Assembly: GCA_026983735.1 (NCBI GenBank)
Contig: JALSTN010000194.1
Span: 1 to 48,620 of the forward strand
Length of the DNA stretch: 48,620 nt
Source of the DNA: Saprospiraceae bacterium
Lineage (GTDB): Bacteria > Bacteroidota > Bacteroidia > Chitinophagales > Saprospiraceae
Direction of reading: 5' to 3'
Part shown: in pieces, positions 9,285 to 15,358 of the stretch
Layout: each line of letters begins with the position of its first letter
Position numbering within the stretch: the first letter of the stretch is position 1
Made by a program: the position numbers and the translations under genes
The notes under the pieces: model-generated
Databases searched by the model: none
What the model was told of the DNA's origin: nothing
What the model saw: only the letters and a program-made list of their open reading frames with translations

Positions 9285-10511
9285 ATGAAAAGTTATATTT
9301 ATTTATCTATCTTGCTCATTGGTCTCGGGATGTCTTCTTGCAAGAAGAAAGAAGAGATGAAGGTCAGCAATAACTTTACTGTGACGATTGAAAATATATC
9401 GCAGGGAAAAAAATATTTCAATTCCGGAAAAACAGGTCTCATAAAACCCGGAGAGTCCGCTTCCTTTAGTTTTAATGCAGGGAAAGGGCATTATTTGCAA
9501 TTTGGGACGATGTACGTTCAGTCCAATGATTTATTCATAGCTCCCGGAGAGGAAGGAATACCCCTTTACACCAATGGAACACCCTTGACGGGAGATATCA
9601 CAGGGATGCTCCAATTGTGGGATGCCGGCACGGAAGTCAATGAAGAGCCCGGAAAAGGCCCCAATCAACCCCTTCGACAAGCAGGCCCCAATACCGGAAT
9701 GGATGAAAATGGTACGGTGCATCCTGTAATGGATGGATTTACCTATCCTGCTGTAAATGAAGTCGTCCAGGTGATGGTGACACATGATGGCGGGACGGGT
9801 TTTACCGTGACAATAAAAAATATCTCAGCAGCCTCTGCTATTCCTTCCCCATTAGCCCCCGGAACTTGGGTGATACACAGCAAAATGCAAAAACCTATGT
9901 TTGCCAATGGAGAAAAAGCTTCTCCCGGATTGGAAGGGTTGGCTGAAGATGGCAATATCACTAAGATGGACAACAACCTTTCCTCTAATAGTGGCCTCGT
10001 CATTCCTTTCGCTCCGGGTGCTTATGCCACAGGAGCCCAGAATGATATTTTTACGGTAGGAGCCAAAGCCAGTGCGGCCTTGGAAGCATTGGCGGAGGAT
10101 GGAATGGCCGCCGGATTCACTCAGGTGTTCAATACACCTGAAGGTGCCTCTTCACCGGGCCCACTTACCCCCGGAGGTAAGTATAGCTTCACTTTCACTG
10201 CTGAGGAAGGGGACAACTTATCCTTTGCACTCATGTTTGTGCAGTCCAATGATTGGTTTGCCGGTGTTGATAATATAGCTTTGTACAATGGGTCTTCACC
10301 CATGGAGGGAGACATCACGGCTAAGGTCACCCTTTACGATGCAGGTACTGAAGTAGATGAATATGCCGGAGCCGGCAATAATCAACCTCTTCGTCAATCA
10401 GGCCCCAATACCGGAATGGATGAAAATGGGAAGGTAGCTATTGAGAATAGTGTTAGTGACAATGTACCTTCTGTTTCTAACATGCTTAAGGTAACACTCA
10501 AACACGACTAA
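9285..10511 (+). CDS. Lipoprotein with two spondin_N-type domains
   Basis: The start is placed at ATG 9285 rather than an upstream frame extension because it yields a clean lipoprotein signal peptide, MKSYIYLSILLIGLGMSSC (C19), followed by a KKKEE spacer. The protein (408 aa) contains two copies of the spondin domain. Each has the pattern FTVTI(E/K)NIS, a Gly/Pro turn, (L/F)xFGTMYVQSND or LMFVQSNDW, LYDAGTEV(N/D)E, and NQPLRQ(A/S)GPNTGMDENG. Copy 1 covers about residues 30-165 and copy 2 about 170-405, the second with a longer middle. Spondin domains in bacteria are surface-associated and thought to bind ligand or calcium; acidic clusters around DAGTEVDE would fit metal binding. It is followed by a strong terminator, so it is a single-gene unit. 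The biological role is unknown. Confidence 0.88.
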   Translation: MKSYIYLSILLIGLGMSSCKKKEEMKVSNNFTVTIENISQGKKYFNSGKTGLIKPGESASFSFNAGKGHYLQFGTMYVQSNDLFIAPGEEGIPLYTNGTPLTGDITGMLQLWDAGTEVNEEPGKGPNQPLRQAGPNTGMDENGTVHPVMDGFTYPAVNEVVQVMVTHDGGTGFTVTIKNISAASAIPSPLAPGTWVIHSKMQKPMFANGEKASPGLEGLAEDGNITKMDNNLSSNSGLVIPFAPGAYATGAQNDIFTVGAKASAALEALAEDGMAAGFTQVFNTPEGASSPGPLTPGGKYSFTFTAEEGDNLSFALMFVQSNDWFAGVDNIALYNGSSPMEGDITAKVTLYDAGTEVDEYAGAGNNQPLRQSGPNTGMDENGKVAIENSVSDNVPSVSNMLKVTLKHD

Positions 10512-10550
10512 TCAACTGCGATTACTGTTAATATTTTGATTTATTTGTGA

Positions 10551-10582
10551 AAAGGGACAATCGGAGGATTGTCCCTTTTTTT
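10551..10582 (+). terminator. Intrinsic terminator after the spondin gene
   Basis: A perfect 12-bp stem, AAAGGGACAATC (10551-10562) with GATTGTCCCTTT (10567-10578), closes a GGAG loop and runs into a T tract. It lies 40 bases after the stop codon. Confidence 0.93.
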
Positions 10583-11094
10583 CTTAGATTTCCTGGAGTA
10601 GTAGTTACACAACTATAGGCCAAATACCACAATTTTGCCCCCTACAAGTTCCAAGCCTTTAACTTGCTGGAACAGGATAATTGAGATTCCGGTGTTCTAC
10701 ATTCACCCAATAAGTCATCAGCATGAGTTTAGACAGGAATAAGGGTTCAAATGTACACCCTCCCGAGCATATATCATTTAGTGAGATGGGTATGAAATGG
10801 TTCTACCCCCTCTTGATTTTGTTAGTTGTATCAAGATAAAGGACTAAAAAGGTTAACAACGGCTCCAAGGTCTCAAACGCACCCTATTCGTCAAATGTAG
10901 GAGTTTAAACACCACCAACGCTCTAAACTTACCCACCTGAGCAATACCATCTATCGCAGAGAATAAAAAAAATTGAGCGGTGGACGCTTGATTCTTGGCA
11001 TTATGACGAAAAGATACATTGCCATTATCAATAAATTAGATCAATGAATGAACATTAATCGTATTTTTACGATTAAATAAATAAAAAGAATATT
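10583..11094. other. About 510-bp gene-free stretch before arsM
   Basis: Beyond the palindrome next to arsM, I see no ORF with family resemblance, no tRNA-like fold and no repeat. It is the upstream regulatory region of arsM or simply non-coding sequence. Confidence 0.4.
11055..11076. promoter_or_regulatory. ArsR-like operator palindrome upstream of arsM
   Basis: TTAATCGTA (11055-11063), a TTTT spacer and TACGATTAA (11068-11076) form a perfect 9-bp inverted repeat ending 18 bases before the arsM ATG. Its AT-rich, ATCG-cored form is like operators of ArsR/SmtB-family metalloregulators, and it would overlap a TATTTTTA -7-like box. No arsR gene lies in the window, so the regulator would act in trans. 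The symmetry is direct; the regulator identity is inferred. Confidence 0.6.
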
Positions 11095-11898
11095 ATGCAA
11101 AAGAAAAAGAGAGATTTAAAGGATTTGGTACGCGAAAAATACACACAAATCGCGGTGGGCGCGCAAGGTGGCAGCTGTTGTGGTTGTGGTCCGGAATGTG
11201 GGACAGACTACACCGTATTTTCCGAGGACTATTCGGATAAGGAGGGATATGTCCAAGAGGCAGATCTTCAATTGGGCTGTGGCCTTCCTACCGAATTTGC
11301 CGGTATTCGACCGGGAGATACTGTCGTAGATCTGGGGTCAGGCGCAGGTAATGATGCTTTTATAGCACGTGCTGAAGCTGGGGAGATAGGACAGATTATC
11401 GGGATTGATATGACAGAAGCGATGATCGAACAAGCGCAAAAAAATGTCACGAAACTCGGCTATCAGAATGTATCGTTCCTCTTAGGGGATATCGAGCAGA
11501 TCCCCTTGGAGGATCATGTGGCGGACGTCGTGGTTAGTAATTGTGTCTTCAATCTCGTGCCGGACAAGGAAAAAGCCTTTCAAGAGACCCTCAGAATTCT
11601 GAAGCCGGGAGGACATTTTAGTATTTCAGATGTCGTCATCAGAGGGGATTTGCCTAAAGTACTTCAAGAGGAAGCTGAGCTTTATGCCGGCTGTGTAAGT
11701 GGGGCAATTCCCATCGAAGATTACCTGGATATCATCAGAGGTGCCGGATTTGTCAATCTTCAATTGCAAAAGGAAAAAGAAGTTGAACTGCCGGATTCTA
11801 TATTGGGTAAGTACATGGATGAAAGGGAGATCAATGACTTTAGAAGGAGTAAAACAGGGATTTACAGCATCAATGTATATGCAGAAAAACCCAAATAG
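11095..11898 (+). CDS. arsM: Arsenite S-adenosylmethionine methyltransferase
   Basis: This 267-aa class I methyltransferase converts trivalent arsenite to methylated species using SAM and thiols; it acts in the cytoplasm in arsenic detoxification. SAM motif I is VVDLGSGAGNDAF (about residues 77-89), followed by IIGIDMT and GDIEQIPL. The As(III)-binding cysteines of the family are present as C62 (QLGCGLP), C150 (SNCVFN) and C200 (YAGCVSG). The extra N-terminal cluster CCGCGPEC (C28, C29, C31, C35) is typical of bacterial ArsM. The gene stands alone, without arsB/acr3 or arsR beside it, behind a 9-bp palindrome. Confidence 0.95.
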   Translation: MQKKKRDLKDLVREKYTQIAVGAQGGSCCGCGPECGTDYTVFSEDYSDKEGYVQEADLQLGCGLPTEFAGIRPGDTVVDLGSGAGNDAFIARAEAGEIGQIIGIDMTEAMIEQAQKNVTKLGYQNVSFLLGDIEQIPLEDHVADVVVSNCVFNLVPDKEKAFQETLRILKPGGHFSISDVVIRGDLPKVLQEEAELYAGCVSGAIPIEDYLDIIRGAGFVNLQLQKEKEVELPDSILGKYMDEREINDFRRSKTGIYSINVYAEKPK

Positions 11899-11936
11899 AC
11901 CCCTTCTATAACAGGATATTCAGATGGGGTAGGAGC

Positions 11937-12680
11937 TCAGATCGAAATAGAGAAACGGAGGCCGTACCCCCCCGGTTCTGCGACAGGAATACATCCAATT
12001 TTGTCGCTCGATGCCGACCATTTCATACCGGGAAATGGGTCAAAATAATAGACCAAAGCCGGAATTAAAATACCTATACCGGCTCCTGCCAACACATCAT
12101 TCACCCAATGTCGATTATGGACGATTCTCAAGAGGCCCGTCGCAACCGCGAAGCTATACCCACTATAGGCTAGCACAGGATGTGTGTCCTTGTATTCCCA
12201 ATAGAGTACAGAGGCCGCTGCAAAGGCGTGGGTGGTATGTCCCGACGGGAAAGACAGATGCCCCCCGTTAGGTCTGCGCTCATTGATAGCCTCCTTGATA
12301 AGCGAGGTGAGCCCGACTGCGCCGACATTGGCCATAAGGGCATAAATTAGCTGTCCTTTTACGGTGTGCATGGGGTGATATCCACTTAATTGTGCACCTA
12401 CCAGAACGCCGTACGAACCATGCTGAAGGTAGTCTTCTATCGTCCGATCATGTTGAATATGCCCCAATACCCAAGCCTGAAATTTTTCCTTGGTCGATGA
12501 ATGATAGGTGGCGATCCCTCCACTTATAAGCCCAAGAGAAAGCAGCATGGGATTGCGATATTTTGGTATGAAATGGCTGGTGTCCGGGTGACAGCGAATC
12601 TGAAATTGGGCTTGAACTTCTGTCAACAAAAGTGGACTACTTAAGAGCATGAAAATAACAATTATCTTGTATTTATTCAT
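11937..12680 (-). CDS. PAP2-family phosphatase (phosphatidic-acid phosphatase type 2)
   Basis: The start is taken at ATG 12680 (seven codons inside the longest frame) because it gives a standard signal peptide, MNKYKIIVIFMLLSSPLLL, ending in VQAQ. The 247-aa product has the three PAP2 motifs: K129-x6-R136-P137, P-S-G-H at 145-148, and R185-x5-H191-x3-D195 (here LR instead of SR). These make a vanadium-haloperoxidase-like acid phosphatase site with a His nucleophile. Several hydrophobic segments (about 44-60, 92-126, 168-185, 195-212) place it in the envelope, with likely lipid-phosphate or undecaprenyl-pyrophosphate substrates. The gene is convergent with arsM and appears monocistronic. The exact substrate cannot be told. 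Confidence 0.9.
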   Translation of the reverse strand: MNKYKIIVIFMLLSSPLLLTEVQAQFQIRCHPDTSHFIPKYRNPMLLSLGLISGGIATYHSSTKEKFQAWVLGHIQHDRTIEDYLQHGSYGVLVGAQLSGYHPMHTVKGQLIYALMANVGAVGLTSLIKEAINERRPNGGHLSFPSGHTTHAFAAASVLYWEYKDTHPVLAYSGYSFAVATGLLRIVHNRHWVNDVLAGAGIGILIPALVYYFDPFPGMKWSASSDKIGCIPVAEPGGYGLRFSISI

Positions 12681-12899
12681 ATCGTTTCTTTTGGATTGCA
12701 AATGCTAAGGTATTTATTTTACCAAAATACAGCAGATATCGCGGGGATTATTCAATGCAAGAGTCTCCATCGCTCTATTCTAGGACTGTTTAAAAAAAGG
12801 ATGCTTTTTCATAAAGAGCGGTATAATATTTTGATTATAAATTATCACACGTTATTTCACCATTTTATACAAGTAGAAAACCTAAAGTTTCCTCAAAAC

Positions 12900-12929
12900 T
12901 TGGCTATTCAATAAAAATGTTTATCTTTG
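12900..12929 (+). promoter_or_regulatory. Primary-sigma promoter, TTG-N19-TAnnTTTG
   Basis: TTG at 12900-12902 is followed after exactly 19 bases by TATCTTTG at 12922-12929, an exact match to the Bacteroidetes -33/-7 consensus. Transcription would start near 12935 and give a structured leader of about 190 nt ahead of the membrane-protein gene. Confidence 0.75.
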
Positions 12930-12983
12930 ACCTTAGCAATCATTGTTTATGACAAATATGTAACCATTTAAAATATTAAAGAT

Positions 12984-12998
12984 ATGAAACGAACATGA
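12984..12998 (+). promoter_or_regulatory. Four-codon upstream ORF (MKRT-stop) duplicating the start of the next gene
   Basis: The 19-mer TTAAAGATATGAAACGAAC occurs at 12976-12994 and again at 13117-13135, where its ATG is the real start of the membrane-protein gene. The upstream copy reads ATG-AAA-CGA-ACA-TGA, so it encodes MKRT and stops. It overlaps the 5' arm of the long hairpin at 12993-13049. It could be a leader peptide for attenuation or a scar of a local duplication. Confidence 0.55.
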
Positions 12999-13049
12999 AT
13001 TTTATTAAACATAAATTTCACACAGAGTTTTGTTTAAAAAAATTCATGT
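12993..13049 (+). promoter_or_regulatory. Long leader hairpin, 18 of 19 positions paired
   Basis: Bases 12993-13011 pair with 13031-13049 with a single internal A/A mismatch; the loop is 19 nt. The 3' arm shares bases 13046-13049 with the 5' arm of the next hairpin (13046-13068), so the two stems compete. Stop of the upstream mini-ORF falls within the 5' arm. Confidence 0.65.
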
Positions 13050-13124
13050 GAGAGCGCAGCGGTTACATAGCTGCAGGAAATTTATAATACATTTATTTTC
13101 AATTTATTAGAAATTTTTAAAGAT
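13046..13124 (+). promoter_or_regulatory. Shared leader element, copy 1
   Basis: This 79-nt sequence begins with ATGTGAGAGCGCAGCGGTTA and ends at the base before the ATG. It aligns without gaps to 13833-13911; the first 24 positions differ at only three. It folds as a hairpin: T13047-A13069 through G13050-C13066, a bulged A, then A13053-T13064, G13054-T13063 and C13055-G13062 around a GCAGCG loop. Confidence 0.7.
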
Positions 13125-13667
13125 ATGAAACGAACGTTACTCGGCTTACTTATTCCGGCAATTATTTTCTTTATCTGGCAATTTTTATCCTGGGCTGCCT
13201 TGGGGGTCCATGAAGATAATCTGCGCTATACCCCCAATCAAATGGAAATTCTAAATACGCTCAAAGGCCAATTAGAAGATGGGACCTATTTTCTACCTAA
13301 AGCTCAACCGGGGATGTCTTATGAGGAAGAGCAGGCCTTTATGAAGGAACACGAGGGAGAAGCCTGGGCCGTTTTATCCTATCACAGCAGTTTTGATAGC
13401 AGCATGGGGATGAATATGATTCGTGGTTTTGCCACTGATCTGGTGATTGGGTTTATTTTGTTTTGGCTGATGGCGCAGATGGCAGGGATGAACACCAAGA
13501 GAGGTGTGATGATCGGTATTGCCATAGGTTTTTTGGGATTTTCTGCGATTAAATACATGAACAGTATTTGGTTTGATCAGAATACGATTCCGGATTTAAT
13601 CGATGCGGTTGTCCCTTGGGCATTATCCGGCGCCTGGCTTGGATGGTGGCTACCCAAGTCCGCTTAA
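13125..13667 (+). CDS. Small integral membrane protein of unknown function
   Basis: This 180-aa protein matches no family I recognise. It has a hydrophobic segment at about residues 5-27, then a roughly 70-residue polar region (31-100) rich in Glu and Asp with MSYEEEQAFMKEHEGEAW. Three further hydrophobic segments follow at about 100-120, 126-143 and 158-177. With an N-in start this gives a periplasmic loop followed by a three-helix hairpin, and it resembles a small accessory or sensor subunit rather than a transporter. It is expressed from a canonical promoter through a long structured leader. The same leader type stands before the downstream symporter gene, which implies co-regulation and a shared physiological cue. 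Confidence 0.75.
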   Translation: MKRTLLGLLIPAIIFFIWQFLSWAALGVHEDNLRYTPNQMEILNTLKGQLEDGTYFLPKAQPGMSYEEEQAFMKEHEGEAWAVLSYHSSFDSSMGMNMIRGFATDLVIGFILFWLMAQMAGMNTKRGVMIGIAIGFLGFSAIKYMNSIWFDQNTIPDLIDAVVPWALSGAWLGWWLPKSA

Positions 13668-13832
13668 GGACGTTGAACTTTAACTCAAGATGGAGTACTA
13701 TTTTTTGAATGCATCCACTTTTTGTGCATGCATTGAGACTTCATTTGCACGGTCTGTGTACAATGAAGCCTAGCAATTGTATTTTTTTTCATACTTTAAC
13801 GGCCTCAAAACAATCAGGTACAGATGTTCGAC
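13668..13832 (+). promoter_or_regulatory. Two hairpins in the symporter leader region
   Basis: AATGCAT-c-CAC (13708-13718) pairs with GTG-c-ATGCATT (13724-13734) around a TTTTT loop. CTTCATTTGCAC (13739-13750) then pairs with GTGTA-c-AATGAAG (13756-13768) around GGTCT with one bulge and one G-T pair. Neither is followed by a T-run. They precede leader copy 2 and make the whole 13.70-13.91 kb stretch structured. The first could also end the upstream transcript. Confidence 0.5.
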
Positions 13833-13911
13833 ATATGAGAACGCAGCGGTTCCATATGCGCAGAAGATTTGTAATACCTTTATTTATGATTTATGATAAA
13901 TTATTAAAGAG
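13833..13911 (+). promoter_or_regulatory. Shared leader element, copy 2
   Basis: This is the counterpart of 13046-13124, with the same length and the same 79-nt distance to the start codon. Its hairpin is stronger: CATATG (13832-13837) pairs with CATATG (13853-13858), there is a bulged A, and GAAC (13839-13842) pairs with GTTC (13849-13852) around GCAGCG. Relative to copy 1, two A-U pairs become G-U pairs, so base pairing is retained. A TACCTTTA at 13875-13882 resembles a -7 box, so an operator/promoter reading is also possible. Confidence 0.7.
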
Positions 13912-15234
13912 ATGAAAAAGTTAGCATTGCATTGGAAGATACTAATAGGCATGGTCCTAGGGGTATTGTTTGGTATCGGGATGAGTCAGTTGTCATGGGG
14001 GCCGGGTTTTGTTACAGAATGGATCAAGCCAATGGGTACGATATTCATTCGGTTGCTTAAGCTTATCGCTATACCTTTAATCATTGCGTCATTGATTAAG
14101 GGGGTTTCCGACCTTCAAGATTTATCCAAATTTTCCAGGATTGGTGGTCGAACGATATTGCTCTATATCTTTACGACGGTGATTGCTATTAGTATTGGGT
14201 TAGTGTTAGTGAACCTGCTCCATCCCGGTTCAAGTGTCGGTGAGTCCGTCGTTCAAAGAATAACAGAAGCGTATGAATCCACTGCGTCCGGCAAAGTAGC
14301 GCACGCGATGGAAGCCAAACAACGGGGAAAACTCCAGTTTTTAGTAGATATGGTACCCTCCAACTTTTTTGAAGCAGCTAGCAGCAATAGAAATATGCTC
14401 CAGGTGATCTTCTTTGCTATTTTCTTTGGCATCGCTCTTCTAATGGTAGAAGAAAAGTATGCGAAGCCTTTAAAATCTTTTTTTGATGGGCTCAATGAGG
14501 TTATCCTTAAAATGGTCGATCTAATCATGCTGATCGCCCCTTATGCGGTATTTGCACTCTTGGCCGGATTGATTACAGATACGCAGGATCCCTCTTTATT
14601 TGTGGCTTTGGGATGGTATGCATTTACTGTGGTTGTAGGATTACTTCTGATGTTGGTCTTTTACCTCACACTGAACTATTTCATAACAGGAACCAATCCC
14701 ATTACTTTCCTTAGAGGGATTGCCCCTGCTCAGCTTCTGGCCTTTTCAACCAGTTCCAGTGCGGCGACGCTCCCCGTAACGATGGAAAGAGTAGAAGAGC
14801 ACCTCGGAGTCGAGGGAGAAGTGGCTTCATTTGTCTGTCCGGTTGGTGCTACGGTCAATATGGATGGAACTAGCCTGTATCAAGCGGTGGCTGCTGTATT
14901 TATCGCTCAGGTCTTGGCTTTTGACCTGAATTTTAGTGACCAATTGACCATTATTGTGACCGCTACAATGGCTTCGATAGGAAGTGCGGCGGTACCCGGA
15001 GCTGGGATGATTATGCTCGTCATCGTATTGGAAGCGATAGGCCTGCCTCAAGAGAAATTAGCTGTGGGATTGGCCTTAATCTTTGCCGTCGACCGTCCAT
15101 TGGATATGTGCCGTACGGTGATTAATATTTCCGGAGATGCGACTGTGGCTATGCTCGTGGCAAAGTCCGTCGGCAAACTTTCCAAACCCCAACCTAAAGA
15201 ATGGGACGACCATTACCCCAAGGACGGGGAATAA
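13912..15234 (+). CDS. Dicarboxylate/amino-acid:cation symporter (DAACS, GltP/DctA-like)
   Basis: This 440-aa inner-membrane protein is the usual length for the family, which imports glutamate/aspartate or C4-dicarboxylates with Na+ or H+. It has about eight membrane helices plus the two re-entrant hairpins. The hallmark serine-rich hairpin STSSSAATLPVTMERVEE is near residue 278, and the NMDGT cation-binding motif is near residue 316. The second hairpin (TATMASIGSAAVPGAGMIML) and the DRPLDMCRTVINISGD helix with the substrate-binding Arg follow. Between helices 3 and 4 there is a polar insert (about 105-145) longer than in GltPh. The gene is preceded by the same leader element as the upstream membrane protein. 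Family assignment is firm; substrate is not. Confidence 0.95.
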   Translation: MKKLALHWKILIGMVLGVLFGIGMSQLSWGPGFVTEWIKPMGTIFIRLLKLIAIPLIIASLIKGVSDLQDLSKFSRIGGRTILLYIFTTVIAISIGLVLVNLLHPGSSVGESVVQRITEAYESTASGKVAHAMEAKQRGKLQFLVDMVPSNFFEAASSNRNMLQVIFFAIFFGIALLMVEEKYAKPLKSFFDGLNEVILKMVDLIMLIAPYAVFALLAGLITDTQDPSLFVALGWYAFTVVVGLLLMLVFYLTLNYFITGTNPITFLRGIAPAQLLAFSTSSSAATLPVTMERVEEHLGVEGEVASFVCPVGATVNMDGTSLYQAVAAVFIAQVLAFDLNFSDQLTIIVTATMASIGSAAVPGAGMIMLVIVLEAIGLPQEKLAVGLALIFAVDRPLDMCRTVINISGDATVAMLVAKSVGKLSKPQPKEWDDHYPKDGE

Positions 15235-15358
15235 ATATGGGTATGCGGTGGACGTAGATCGGATATCTTTTGCCACAAGGTGTCCGGACCTTGCAGGGCA
15301 GCGCCTTTTTATGCCTAAGCCAGTGGGTTTTTGTAAATGCCCCATCTGGGTAATTTTT

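Larger units (their letters stand above)
12681..13124. other. Regulatory region between the PAP2 gene and the small membrane-protein gene
   Basis: No protein gene longer than a few codons fits here. In order it contains a strong plus-strand promoter (12900-12929), a four-codon ORF (12984-12998), a 19-position imperfect hairpin (12993-13049), a second hairpin within the shared leader element (13046-13124) and the ATG at 13125. The predicted leader is about 190 nt, unusually long for this window. Confidence 0.6.

Noticed and set aside
12681-12701. Seven-codon extension of the PAP2 gene
   Set aside because: The internal ATG gives a normal signal peptide; the added MQSKRND segment is charged.
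12996-13049. Long hairpin as terminator for PAP2
   Set aside because: It is upstream of, not downstream of, the minus-strand PAP2 gene and has no T-run; it belongs to the plus-strand leader.
13709-13915. 68-aa frame over the symporter leader
   Set aside because: It covers the structured leader and the shared element, overlaps the real start by 4 bases and has a low-complexity composition; regulatory RNA explains the region better.
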